A DNA stretch of 64,000 nt from positions 17,165 through 81,164 of the forward strand of contig NZ_CALPCB010000011.1 of assembly GCF_943192895.1 (NCBI RefSeq), read 5' to 3'. The stretch is from Veillonella_A intestinalis (lineage in GTDB: Bacteria; Bacillota; Negativicutes; Veillonellales; Veillonellaceae). This document shows, in pieces, positions 36,532 through 46,600 of this stretch (position 1 is the first letter of the stretch; each line of letters opens with the position of its first letter). The translations under genes were made by a program, and so were the position numbers. The notes under the pieces were generated by a model, which was not told where the DNA came from, did no database searches, and worked only from the letters and a program-made list of their open reading frames with translations.

Positions 36532-37836
36532 CTATGGAATAATCTGGTGTGATTCAAAGAGTTTGCGCAACTCTTCTGTATTACGCTGTGTAGCGCCACG
36601 ATTTTCATGGATAATATCTAAACAATTCTGCCCCATTGTATCCCGTAACTCTTTATCACGGCATAAGAGCAACATAGTATCTACTAATTCTCTAGTATCT
36701 TTTACCATTAAGCACGCATGACGCGAACTTAATAGTGCATAAATTTCTTTAAAATTAAACATGTGAGGACCTACTAATATTGGCTTACCATGGGCTGCTG
36801 GCTCCAATATATTATGACCACCAGTTTTAACTAACGAACCGCCTACAAAAATAATATCACCTAAACTATACAGACGGCCTAATTCACCGATAGTATCTAA
36901 CACTACTACTGGGGTTTTTACATGCACAGGGCCTGTCATGGTACTGCGGCAAATAGCTCGTAAGCCATTTTTCTCAGCCAACGCTTTCACATCATTACCT
37001 CGCATAATTTCACGAGGGGCTATTAACAAACGAGCTTCTGGATAGGCTTTTAAAATTTCATTGAAAGCCGTCAATACCGCTTCTTCTTCACCACGATGGG
37101 TACTACCAGCTACGATAATTGGATGATTACGCCCAAAGCCAAACTCATCTTGCAATTCTCGCTTTTCCGCTTCCGTAACTTGTGCATACGTTTGGTCATA
37201 CTTAGTATTTCCCGTAATGGTAATTCGATCCTTATCAGCCCCTAAGACCTGAATATATTCAGCATCTAACTTAGACTGCATGCAGAAATACTGAATGGAG
37301 GCTAACATCTCTTTTGTAAAAGAGCGAATCATCATATACCGTTTCATACTGCGATCACTAATACGACCATTTACCATCATTACTGGAATTTTTTCTTTTT
37401 CCGCAATACGCAAGAAATTCGGCCAAATTTCCGTTTCTACCAACAAAATAGTAATAGGCTTAATCATATCTAAAATGCGCTGAGTTAAAAATGGTAAATC
37501 TAAGGGAAAGAAAATAATCCCTTCCGCTTCTGGAATAATACGATGTGCCATAGCATGTCCAGTTGCTGTAACTACAGATACTACCACTACCGCTTCAGGA
37601 AATTTTTTCTTAATATCCTTTACAATCGGACTCGTAGCTACAATTTCACCAACGGAGGCAGCATGGACCCAAATCGCACGACGACCTTCAATTTTGCGCA
37701 TCAAAGAATCTGGCATAAAACCTGCACTTTGCCGAATACGCTCATAGAACCCTTCTTCAAAGGCCAAGCGGTATAGGATGACTGGGATTAGCCCAATCCA
37801 ATATATAATTAATAATATGTTGTATACCCAATACAT
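36532..37836 (-). CDS. waaA: Kdo transferase WaaA (KdtA)
   Basis: GT-B enzyme of 434 residues, anchored by an N-terminal helix (MYWVYNILLIIYWIGLIPVI), that transfers Kdo to lipid IVA. Family motifs include IWVHAASVGEIVATSPIV (residues about 54-71), the GSTHRGEEE block in the middle and GGSLVKTGGHNILEPAAHGK in the C-terminal half. How many Kdo units it adds cannot be inferred. It follows msbA by 2 bp. Confidence 0.95.
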   Translation of the reverse strand: MYWVYNILLIIYWIGLIPVILYRLAFEEGFYERIRQSAGFMPDSLMRKIEGRRAIWVHAASVGEIVATSPIVKDIKKKFPEAVVVVSVVTATGHAMAHRIIPEAEGIIFFPLDLPFLTQRILDMIKPITILLVETEIWPNFLRIAEKEKIPVMMVNGRISDRSMKRYMMIRSFTKEMLASIQYFCMQSKLDAEYIQVLGADKDRITITGNTKYDQTYAQVTEAEKRELQDEFGFGRNHPIIVAGSTHRGEEEAVLTAFNEILKAYPEARLLIAPREIMRGNDVKALAEKNGLRAICRSTMTGPVHVKTPVVVLDTIGELGRLYSLGDIIFVGGSLVKTGGHNILEPAAHGKPILVGPHMFNFKEIYALLSSRHACLMVKDTRELVDTMLLLCRDKELRDTMGQNCLDIIHENRGATQRNTEELRKLFESHQIIP

Positions 37837-37838
37837 CC

Positions 37839-39569
37839 TTATTGTCCTTTACTTGCAAATTGCACCGAATACAAATGTTTATATAGCCCGTCTTGCGCTA
37901 ATAATTCCTCATGCGTCCCCACTTCTTCAATTTGCCCTTGTCGTAATACTACAATTTGATCGGCATTTTTGATGGTGCTCAAACGATGAGCAATAACGAA
38001 GGCAGTTCGTCCTTTCATAAGACGCTCTAATGCTTCTTGTACTAATTTTTCACTTTCCGTATCTAACGCTGACGTCGCTTCATCTAAAATGAGAATTTTC
38101 GGATCTTTTAGAATCGCCCTTGCAATTGCAATACGCTGACGTTGCCCCCCCGATAAGGAGCTACCTCTTTCACCAACAAAAGTATCAAACCCATCTGGTA
38201 ATTTTTCAATGAACTCCAAAGCATTCGCCGCTTTAGCTGCTTCATATACTTCTGCTTCAGTACCATCTAAACGACCATACAGAATATTGTCACGAATCGT
38301 TGCATTGAAGAGCATAGTTTCTTGCGGCACTAAACCAACTTGCTCACGTAAGGATGCAAAGGTAACATCACGCACATCTATACCATCAATACGAATCGCG
38401 CCTGAAGAAACATCATAAAAACGAGGCAATAAATTAGCAATCGTCGTTTTACCCGCCCCAGAAGGACCTACAATAGCGACAATACGGCCAGCTGGTACAT
38501 CTAAATTCATATTTTGTAAGGCTAATTTCTCACCATCATAAGAAAAGGATACTTGGTCGAATTCTACATGCCCTGCTACTTCAGGTAATACAGTTGCATT
38601 TGGCTTTTCTTTTACTTCAGGCTCTGTATCTAATATATCAAATACACGATCCCCAGCTGCCATAGCTTTTTGGATATTGCCATATACTTGACTCAATCGT
38701 TTCACAGGATTAGATAAATTAATAGCATAAATTAAGAAGGCAATCAAAGAGCCTGCTGAAATAGCACCGGTTACAACAGAATAGCCACCATACCAAAGAA
38801 TGACCGTCACAGCAATGGCTGCTGAAAATTCTACTAAAGGACTAAGCAAACTAGATAATTTAGTAGCACGCATAGCGGCTAAAAAGTTCCGTTGATTTTC
38901 CTTTTCAAAACGAGCCACTTCGTGATTTTCACGGGCAAAGGAGCGAACTACGCGAATTCCTGAAATAACTTCTTGTAATAAAGACGTAATATCAGCAATA
39001 CGACCTTGTACATCATGCCCTGCAGAACGAAGCTTCTTCCCAAAAATATTAATTAAACCAAGGACTACCGGTACAATAATCAAGGTTACTAAAGTCAATT
39101 TCCAGTCAATTAAAATCATGGATACTAAAGATCCGATTAATGTAACTCCTTCAGTAATAAAAGATACTAGATTATCTACAATCGCAGTCTGTAAAGCGCC
39201 TACGTCATTTGTTAAATTACTCATCACTACGCCTGTTTTACGGCGATCAAAATACGCCTGATCCAAACGCTGTAAGTGCTTAAATAGAGCTTCACGAATA
39301 TCTATAATGACCCGTTGGCCTATATATGACATAGTATAGGTTTGCCCATAAGTAGCAAAGCCACGAATTAAAAAGACTGCTAAAATCGCAATAACTACTA
39401 AATTTAGCATTTCTAAATCTTTGGCCTGCAATACTTCATCTACTACATTTTTTATTAACCAAGGTACGACTAAATAGGCGGCAGCAGCTATTATCATGCA
39501 AATCAAGCCAAATATTAAACGGCCTATATAGGGTCTTACATAGACTAATAATCGTTTATAACTTCCCAT
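37839..39569 (-). CDS. msbA: Lipid A flippase MsbA-type ABC exporter
   Basis: Half-size ABC exporter of 576 residues: six membrane helices (residues about 15-310) fused to an ATPase with Walker A GPSGAGKTT, LSGGQRQRIAIARA and ILDEATSALD. Such exporters are numerous, but the position between lpxB and waaA makes MsbA, the flippase of core-lipid A, the best call. It overlaps lpxB by 14 bp. Confidence 0.92.
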   Translation of the reverse strand: MGSYKRLLVYVRPYIGRLIFGLICMIIAAAAYLVVPWLIKNVVDEVLQAKDLEMLNLVVIAILAVFLIRGFATYGQTYTMSYIGQRVIIDIREALFKHLQRLDQAYFDRRKTGVVMSNLTNDVGALQTAIVDNLVSFITEGVTLIGSLVSMILIDWKLTLVTLIIVPVVLGLINIFGKKLRSAGHDVQGRIADITSLLQEVISGIRVVRSFARENHEVARFEKENQRNFLAAMRATKLSSLLSPLVEFSAAIAVTVILWYGGYSVVTGAISAGSLIAFLIYAINLSNPVKRLSQVYGNIQKAMAAGDRVFDILDTEPEVKEKPNATVLPEVAGHVEFDQVSFSYDGEKLALQNMNLDVPAGRIVAIVGPSGAGKTTIANLLPRFYDVSSGAIRIDGIDVRDVTFASLREQVGLVPQETMLFNATIRDNILYGRLDGTEAEVYEAAKAANALEFIEKLPDGFDTFVGERGSSLSGGQRQRIAIARAILKDPKILILDEATSALDTESEKLVQEALERLMKGRTAFVIAHRLSTIKNADQIVVLRQGQIEEVGTHEELLAQDGLYKHLYSVQFASKGQ

Positions 39570-40719
39570 TCATATCCTCCGTAGCCACGTTAGCCTGTGC
39601 TACCGTAGCAATCAATTTAGCCACGCGCTGTACCGCCCCAGCCCCACCTAGAGCTTCACGAACTGAACGCAAATCAGCAATCATCGTATCACGTCTAGTT
39701 GTATCCTCTAATAAAGATTCTAATTCCTTAGCAATATTAGCTGGGGTTACCGCCCCTTGTAACAATTCAGGAATGACTTCACGGCCTGCTACAATATTAG
39801 GTAAACCTACATGAGACAAATTAACTAATAATTTTCCCAAGCCATACGTTATTGGAGATAAGCGATACAATAAGATTGTAGGCAGCTCCATGAGTGCCGT
39901 TTCTAACGTGGCCGTGCCTGAAGCCGCTAAACAAACATCACAGCATTGCATCAAATCATAGGTATGATCTTCGGTAATCGTAACAGGCACTTTATATTTT
40001 TTAGTAATGCTTTCTAATTCTTCTTTGTCAATCGTATGAGCCCGTGGTAAATAAAATGCCAAATTTGGATGTTTAGCCATTACTAGTTCAGCACCAGCTA
40101 ACATACGGTCTAATAAGCCCAAAACTTCTTGTTTACGACTTCCAGGCATAAGAAGTACACACTTTGTTTGAGCGGGCATATTAAAATACGCAACCCCTTC
40201 TTCATAGGACATAGTGGGTTTAACTATATCAATTAAAGGATGTCCTACAAACTCAACATCTACTCCAAACTCTTGATAAGCCTTAGCTTCAAAAGGAAAA
40301 ATAGAAGCTACTTTAGTCACTGTCTTGGCAATATCTTTACCGCGGCTACGATGCCAAGCCCAAATAGTTGGTGCAATATAATAAATAACAGGAATGCCTA
40401 AATCATGAGCCACCTTAGCTAATTTCATATTAAAGCCAGGATAGTCAACACAAACTAAAACATCTGGCTTTTCACGCAGCATAGTCTCTTTTAAAAAGGT
40501 ACGCAATTTGAAAAAAGACGGCAAATGCTTAATAATCTCCACAATTCCTATGTAGCCTAATTGTTTAATATCATATACAATCTGAACGCCAGCTTCAGCC
40601 ATGCGCGAACCGCCCATGCCAAACATGGTAACCTCAGGATATGCGTTTTTTAACGCTTTCGCTACGCTAGCAGCATGAGTATCACCTGATGCTTCACCAG
40701 CAGAAAACATGACTTTCAT
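39556..40719 (-). CDS. lpxB: Lipid A disaccharide synthase LpxB
   Basis: GT19 enzyme of 387 residues that joins UDP-2,3-diacylglucosamine and lipid X. Family blocks are MFSAGEASGDTHAASVAKAL at the start, VDYPGFNMKLAKVAHDLGIP, YYIAPTIWAWHRSRGKDIA, LPGSRKQEV and LAASGTATLETAL. It lies 13 bp after lpxI, whose product supplies lipid X. Confidence 0.97.
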   Translation of the reverse strand: MKVMFSAGEASGDTHAASVAKALKNAYPEVTMFGMGGSRMAEAGVQIVYDIKQLGYIGIVEIIKHLPSFFKLRTFLKETMLREKPDVLVCVDYPGFNMKLAKVAHDLGIPVIYYIAPTIWAWHRSRGKDIAKTVTKVASIFPFEAKAYQEFGVDVEFVGHPLIDIVKPTMSYEEGVAYFNMPAQTKCVLLMPGSRKQEVLGLLDRMLAGAELVMAKHPNLAFYLPRAHTIDKEELESITKKYKVPVTITEDHTYDLMQCCDVCLAASGTATLETALMELPTILLYRLSPITYGLGKLLVNLSHVGLPNIVAGREVIPELLQGAVTPANIAKELESLLEDTTRRDTMIADLRSVREALGGAGAVQRVAKLIATVAQANVATEDMNGKL

Positions 40720-40732
40720 CCGAACCTCCAGA

Positions 40733-41554
40733 CTATTCTTCTTCCGGCCCTTCTACGGCACAAATAATTAACCCCTTTTCATTGGCTAATTGCAGTACGT
40801 CCGCCTGCTCTACAAAAATAGTGCGCTCCGCTTCCATGGCCAACACTTTACAATTTCCTTCCAACATGGAGTGAATCGTTTGTAAACCCACCGCCGGCAC
40901 ATCAAAACGCACATCCTGACGTGGCTTAGCTGTCTTAACAACGACTGCGTCGCCGCGCCCTAAGGCGCCACCTCGCTTAATACAAGCATCCGTACCTTCA
41001 ATCGCTTCAATGGCCATAACAGCTAAATCCTTAACAACTACAGTTTGTCCTATATCAAGGCCACCCATTTGCTTGGCCACATCAAAGCCAAATAGAATAT
41101 CAGCCATCTGCTCTTTAGACGGTTTTGACTTTGTTAGTACGCCTGCTTTAGGCATTAATGGTTTCATATAAATCGTTTGATCCACTACATTAATACCTTC
41201 TTTTGCCAACTCTTCAACAATCGTAAGCATAATGGTATCATCTTTGCGATTACGCAATTTGGTAAGCAAACGAATCGTTCGTAAATCGGGCATAACTAAA
41301 CCCTTAAACAAAATTTCCTTGGTCACCTTACCAAGCATAGTTACTTCAGTAATGCCTTCTTTGTGAAGGGTTTTAAATATTTTATCGATTTTAGCTACAT
41401 TAATTTCATAGAATGCGTTAGCTTCCTCTGCTAAAGCAGGCTCCGTATCAGGAATCACTGCAATAACAACGACTTCATAGCCTTCTGATTGTGCAGCTCG
41501 TAAAAATTCCAACGGCAATTTGCCTACGCCAGCTAATAATCCGACTTTTGCCAT
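40733..41554 (-). CDS. lpxI: UDP-2,3-diacylglucosamine pyrophosphatase LpxI
   Basis: A 273-residue protein of the DUF1009/LpxI family, which replaces LpxH in several lineages and makes lipid X. It starts MAKVGLLAGVGKLPLEFLRA; the C-terminal half has the catalytic-region blocks AIEAIEGTDACIKRGG and FDVPAVGLQTI. AGGAGG precedes the ATG. It is the first gene of the visible LPS operon; phage DNA begins less than 250 bp upstream. Confidence 0.94.
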   Translation of the reverse strand: MAKVGLLAGVGKLPLEFLRAAQSEGYEVVVIAVIPDTEPALAEEANAFYEINVAKIDKIFKTLHKEGITEVTMLGKVTKEILFKGLVMPDLRTIRLLTKLRNRKDDTIMLTIVEELAKEGINVVDQTIYMKPLMPKAGVLTKSKPSKEQMADILFGFDVAKQMGGLDIGQTVVVKDLAVMAIEAIEGTDACIKRGGALGRGDAVVVKTAKPRQDVRFDVPAVGLQTIHSMLEGNCKVLAMEAERTIFVEQADVLQLANEKGLIICAVEGPEEE

Positions 41555-41602
41555 TATTTCCTCCTAGTGTTTTATGCGCTACTTAAAGACACACTACACC
41601 AT

Positions 41603-41632
41603 ATTATACAACGTACTGTGTTTATAGGTCTA
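41603..41632 (-). promoter_or_regulatory. Candidate promoter of the lpxI-to-lptF operon
   Basis: Minus-strand -10 TATAAT (41603-41608) and -35 TAGACC (41627-41632) with an 18-bp spacer, about 50 bp before the lpxI start. If the upstream lipid A genes were cut off by the prophage, this promoter would have to carry the whole operon. Confidence 0.55.
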
Positions 41633-41746
41633 CTTTTATATAAAAACGGGCAATAATGCGTATTGGCCATCTTTTGCATCTTGATTTAAAGTCTATAAAA
41701 AAGACTGTTTTCTACACATTTTTTGACGTGTTTTTGCCGTCAAAGT
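41633..41746. other. Host-prophage junction region, no gene
   Basis: This stretch lies between the last phage terminator and the lpxI promoter. It holds two small dyads (AGTCT/AGACT near 41692-41708 and TTTGACG/CGTCAAA near 41721-41745) and no tRNA gene. The left attachment site should be here, but its core cannot be set without the right end. Confidence 0.4.
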
Positions 41747-41776
41747 AAAACAGAGGTAGCACGCATGCCACCTCTG
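41747..41776 (-). terminator. Terminator at the end of the phage late operon
   Basis: CAGAGGTGGC and GCTACCTCTG (minus strand) form a 10-bp stem with one wobble and a 6-base loop, followed by TTTTAC. It closes the lysis cassette. Confidence 0.85.
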
Positions 41777-41822
41777 CAGACCGTTTGCTCACTACTTGGT
41801 CTAACTCTACTTACATTATACA

Positions 41823-42395
41823 TTACCATTGTGCAACTGTATAGAGCATTGTTGCACCTTTAATTTTGCCATCAGGTTTAAAATGTACCATGCTATCAAT
41901 CCTACCTGCTTGGTAGCCAACAGTAGCATAAGTCTTATCATCAATCACAGTCACACCAGCTTTTATTTTATGAGCCTTATTGAGATTGATTTTATACACA
42001 TCAACCTTTTGCTGTTTCTCATTAGGCGTAACTACAGTGCGGTCACTTTTAGCTGTAACTGCCACGGGCAACGACTCGCTTTTATTATTAATAGCCTGCT
42101 GTGTTTGTTTAGATGCTGTCATAACGTCGGGCGCTTGTACATAATAACTTACTACAGGCTCCTTTACATGTTGTATCTCACGATGGATTTGCACGGCCGT
42201 AGCAGGTGTAACATTGATGGCTTTAGACAATGCGTAGGTATTATTAATAGTATCGGTAGTAACTATTTTAGGCTGTTGTTTATCACCTGATTGCTTGTAT
42301 CCCACAACTAGCACAATTAACACTACTGCTATAACGCCTATAATCACTGTCACAGCGCTTTTATGTTGGCTTAGGTATAATTTAACCTTGCTCAT
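41823..42395 (-). CDS. Phage membrane-anchored protein, unknown, end of lysis cassette
   Basis: A 190-residue protein I do not recognise. It has one N-terminal transmembrane helix (residues about 14-32, AVTVIIGVIAVVLIVLVVGY) after a short basic cytoplasmic tail, then a periplasmic domain of about 155 residues without cysteines. It is the last late gene, 9 bp after the endolysin. In a phage of an outer-membrane host the position and topology fit a spanin-like or endolysin-accessory role, but no spanin motif is visible. Confidence 0.7.
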   Translation of the reverse strand: MSKVKLYLSQHKSAVTVIIGVIAVVLIVLVVGYKQSGDKQQPKIVTTDTINNTYALSKAINVTPATAVQIHREIQHVKEPVVSYYVQAPDVMTASKQTQQAINNKSESLPVAVTAKSDRTVVTPNEKQQKVDVYKINLNKAHKIKAGVTVIDDKTYATVGYQAGRIDSMVHFKPDGKIKGATMLYTVAQW

Positions 42396-42404
42396 ACAAT
42401 CACC

Positions 42405-42992
42405 TCACACAGTGCGACTCATGTCGTATAATTGACCGTTAATATTAGCGGACATTGTGTATTGCCAAAGTTTAACACGTGGGTCCTGCCAATCCATCTG
42501 ATAGTTATATTGAGCGTACCAAATATCGCAACCTAATTGATCCATATATAACTTATTTATTATATAGTCATATGCTGCATACAAACCAGCATTGCTATAT
42601 CCAGCTTGCCATAATCGATTGATTACGATGCTAGCAATATTAGTTAGTGTTTGATTAGTCGGCATACCGTGGCGCTCCTTATATCCGTCGCCATCTTCCA
42701 TGTCGTGCCATACGCCAAGCTCTAAGCGGTCTGGTGTGAGTCCACTTTGTCTGAGTGTATCGATGATAAACTGTGCCTCAATCTCAGCAGCAGCCTCATC
42801 AAGCGCATATGAGTAATGATATACGCCAATCTGCATACCTGCCTCAACAGCTTTATTGATATACTCATAAAACTTACTATCTAATCCACTTTTGCCATAT
42901 CCAAGGCGCACTATACAACCATCTACTCCTGCTGCCTTTAATGCCCCGAAATCAACATTAGCATTATGCTCAGATACATCTACAATCTGCAT
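42405..42992 (-). CDS. GH25 endolysin (N-acetylmuramidase)
   Basis: A 195-residue glycoside hydrolase family 25 lysozyme. The fold motifs are VDVSEHNANVDF at the start (catalytic-face Asp5), YGKSGLDSKFYEYI, QIGVYHYSYA and the DxE motif in VWHDMEDGDG (about residue 103). There is no signal peptide and no cell-wall-binding domain, so it should need the holin for release. Its ATG overlaps the holin stop codon as TAATG. Confidence 0.93.
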   Translation of the reverse strand: MQIVDVSEHNANVDFGALKAAGVDGCIVRLGYGKSGLDSKFYEYINKAVEAGMQIGVYHYSYALDEAAAEIEAQFIIDTLRQSGLTPDRLELGVWHDMEDGDGYKERHGMPTNQTLTNIASIVINRLWQAGYSNAGLYAAYDYIINKLYMDQLGCDIWYAQYNYQMDWQDPRVKLWQYTMSANINGQLYDMSRTV

Positions 42993-43303
42993 TATTTATT
43001 ACTCCTCTCATCATCGTCACTGATACCGTTATTATCGCTATCACGTAACTTTGCCCCATACGCAATAATACAAGCCATGACTTGGCCAGTTAAGATAGCA
43101 TTGATTATTTTAATAGCATACTCAACTACCTTAAAAGCCCAGTCATCAGTGATGTGAGCAAACCATATATATAATAGTAAAAATACTACAAATATCAGTG
43201 GTAGTAGAGATACGCCAATCACAATCTCGTAAAATAATAGGTTGCCGATTTTTAGGTCGGCAGCCTTTATTGTTTTGTACACATCTTTTAAGCGATTTAT
43301 CAT
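42992..43303 (-). CDS. Phage holin with C-terminal EF-hand-like loop
   Basis: A 103-residue protein with two hydrophobic segments (residues about 21-48 and 58-83), directly upstream of the endolysin and so a probable holin. Residues 88-99 read DSDNNGISDDDE, a full match to the 12-residue EF-hand calcium loop (D1, D3, N5, G6, E12), followed only by RSNK. Overlap with the preceding gene is 4 bp (ATGA). Calcium control of pore formation would be novel but is untested. Confidence 0.78.
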   Translation of the reverse strand: MINRLKDVYKTIKAADLKIGNLLFYEIVIGVSLLPLIFVVFLLLYIWFAHITDDWAFKVVEYAIKIINAILTGQVMACIIAYGAKLRDSDNNGISDDDERSNK

Positions 43304-43632
43304 GACTTATCGCCCCATAAAATTTTGTTTTCAAGGCGCTGTATACGCTCCTCTTGCGATTCAAGCCTGTGATTATGCTCGGTGAGTGTTGCATTAGTCC
43401 GCTCAACACTTAACAAGATTTTTTGGACGTCCGCCGATGTAGTCTGTGTTACCGATTTAATATCGCTGACAGCCTCATCAGTTTTAAGGCGTTTAACCTC
43501 GGTCACCGACTGTTTAGCCTCCCATCGGTCAAAGATTACGGTCTTAATAAACCAGCCTAAAATAGTTGCTACACCTAGCACAACGCCAACTAAAGACGAC
43601 CACCATGCGAGGTCATACATTGGATTATCCAT
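43300..43632 (-). CDS. Phage membrane/coiled-coil protein of the lysis cassette
   Basis: A 110-residue protein with one N-terminal helix (residues about 9-31, WWSSLVGVVLGVATILGWFI) and a coiled coil through residues 38-105 ending ERIQRLENKILWGDKS. AAGGAG precedes the ATG. Proteins of this shape occur next to phage holins as holin-like or spanin-like partners; the family is not recognised. It precedes the two-helix holin, with a 4-bp overlap. Confidence 0.72.
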   Translation of the reverse strand: MDNPMYDLAWWSSLVGVVLGVATILGWFIKTVIFDRWEAKQSVTEVKRLKTDEAVSDIKSVTQTTSADVQKILLSVERTNATLTEHNHRLESQEERIQRLENKILWGDKS

Positions 43633-43642
43633 CTTTGCTCCT

Positions 43643-46600
43643 TTATCTACTAACAGGTTGCAAGCCTAGCCCTCTCCTAGCTGCGTTAACTTTTTGAAAT
43701 TCTATAACATCCAGCTTTTCCCTCTTTTGCTGGGCAGAGAGCCTTTCACTCTCCCTAATTTGTTTAGACGCTTTATTCAATTGTTGTAATTGTTTATGCG
43801 CCTGTTTCGTCATATTATAGGACCTAGCATCAAACCCCTCTTGTTTTTTGCCAGTTAACTTCGTAGCATTAAGCAGCCCTTCCTGCTTATTATATTCATC
43901 ATATAATCGTTGTACACTTTCACTACTTTTATATGGCGTTGTTGTAAAATTTCTAAGAATCGGTGCCTCATTTGCCTTCTTAGCAGGTCTTGTGTCAGCT
44001 ACTCCAGTAATACTATCAATACCTTCTAATACGAGACTGCCCGCAGTCCCTGTATAGCCTCGAATAGTGTTATCAATCTTATAAGGGGAACTACCAATTT
44101 TATCTCCAATCCATGTACCGTCTAATGCTTCTCCTGCTTTTCTAGCAACCCAAGATGTATTATTTCCATATTGATATTTGCTTGGTAATTTTTCTTGATA
44201 CTGAGGTACAATATTTCGCTGAGTAAAGAAATTATAGTTTGTCATCCATTCTATTATGGGTGCTAATCCCGTTGGAATTATACTAGGAGTGAACGTATCA
44301 ATAATTCTAAGATCTAGTCCTTTAAACGCCTTTTTATCTCCATAAGCATATTGCATAGCACGTTCTACTGTAGTACCAAATAAAGCCCCCAATTCAAAAG
44401 GCTTAGGAATTTTTATAAATCCACCTTTTGGTAATGGCATATGCCAATATGTATCTTTTTCCCACTGTGGTATTTCTTGGTATTCAGGATTAGGCAAATT
44501 AAGTAACTGCAATGCAATAGAAGGCATTGTAATTAAAGCTACGGACTTAAATGTCATTCGAGCAGGCTGTTCTTTAAATGCTCTAACCAACTTATCATTA
44601 CCTTGTATAGTGGCATTAAAGAAAGCAATTGTTTTATTCAAAGCTTTGGTATTTGAACCTGTCCGACTAAAATCTAATGTTACATCTCTAGCATGTATAG
44701 CCGCCTCACTATTACTTATGTATTGTTTTTTACCATTAAAAATACGATTCCTTATTCCCGTGTGACCTTTCTGAGCATTAGCAAATTCAGCTACACGGGG
44801 TGCCATTTCTACCGCTTCATTTAAAGCTTGTAATAAGTCAATTGGATGTGATAAACGGTCTTTTAAAGTCTGTCCCTTACCTGACTTCAATAACGACCTT
44901 ACTTTATTCCCTGTATAATCTCTATCGAGACTTACACGAGTAGAATTACCTGCACGCTCCGCTAAAAACTCACGAAATACTTTATCTTTATTCAACACAT
45001 GCCTCATTCCTAAAATATTATCAATAACAGGAATAAAACCATGTTTGCTAAGCAACGTAGCCGTAACCGTATCACGAATTAAGTTCGCAATTACGAAGGC
45101 TGGGCTTAATTGAGTAGCCCCTGCTCTTAACCATTTCGTAGGATAACTAAAAATTTTTGTTACGGTGTTCATAGATTCTGAATTCATATTTTTCATGATT
45201 TTATATATTTCTGGTGTTGTTTGATACACCTGTTTTTCACCATTTTTAAATACATAAAAACTTGAGTCGTTCGCAGTAGCGGTCCCTTCTACTTTTTCTA
45301 CCAGTCCACTCATTCCATCAAGGTCAGAAATTTTTACAATCGCCTTAGCTACTCGATTTCGTTCAATCGCTTTGACCGTTTCAATTGTATTTCTAATTGT
45401 TCCTTCAAGAGGATCTATAATATCTCGGCTACTTCCTTTCATTTTCTTAACAGGAGCTTGCACATTCATAAATCCATTACCGCTTTTACCAAAATCTTGG
45501 ATACCCTCTTTCCCAAAATCTCGGAAAAACGGAACATAGTTAGGATGCTTTTCCCTCATTGCATTTACTGCTTCACGAGTTAACATACCTTCGTTTACAA
45601 GCAATTCTAGTAGTTGATTACTATAATGTATCATGCGTTTTTGAGCTTCTTTAAACGCTTTCCCATCTGGACTGCTCTCATATTTCTTGATGGCGGCAAT
45701 AACTTCATTCATTTTACGTTCAGTAAATATTTTTTCTTTCGGATGAGATAAATTCCACTTTAAAATATCTAAATCATGTCTTGCTGTTACATATGTACTA
45801 AAATCTTCATGTTTTTCCTTGGTTATACCTTTTAGAGCGTCTTTAAGTGACATAAAGTCTTTAGTAGAGTATTCAAGCATGGCCTCTGCTTTACCTTGAA
45901 ACCCTCTATATAACCATGCCTGCATAAACGGATTGTCTTCGGTTGCTAATTTTTTACCCGTTTTACTTTCCACTTCCTCAACTAAAACTTTTAACGGATG
46001 ATATTCATCAACTGCTTTAGTGTAAAACTCTTCGTGTAACTTCTTAATCCCCTCTTTAGGATTACTCAAAAAAGATTTTACAGCGGACTCTTTACCACCA
46101 AAACTAATAGACCCTTTTATCCGTTCTTCTGGATGTTGTTTATACCACTGATGCAATAAAGCACTTACTTTTTCTACACGAGCATTAAGTTCTTTATCTC
46201 TGGCTAACAATTGCTTAAAAGTATCATAGAATTGTGGAAAATCCACCTTTGCTCTTGACCTATTAGTTGTATAATCGCGGAAAAATTCAGCAAAGCCCTC
46301 TTTGGCTATACCAGCCTCACCTAACTGTTCATACCCCTCTCCAAAACGATTACGAGTATTCTCAATCAATTCAGGATATAGCGCTGCATTGTTTTTAGTA
46401 AAACTAAATTGCTTATCAATATAATGCCCTAGTTCGTGAGCAACCGCTTCAAAATCACCATAATTACGCACACGTATTGCATCAGTTCGTGTATTATAAA
46501 AACCCTCAACTCCACGTTTACCAATACGACCGTGACGAATTTCTTTGAAGTTTTCATCAATCGCCTTAAAAATTTCTTTACGTGAAACTGCTCTATCCAT

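Noticed and set aside
41829..42290. Plus-strand open frame of 153 codons opposite the last phage gene
   Set aside because: It lacks a ribosome-binding site, has a Cys/His/Ile-rich composition typical of an antisense shadow, and the minus frame has a sensible membrane topology and operon position.
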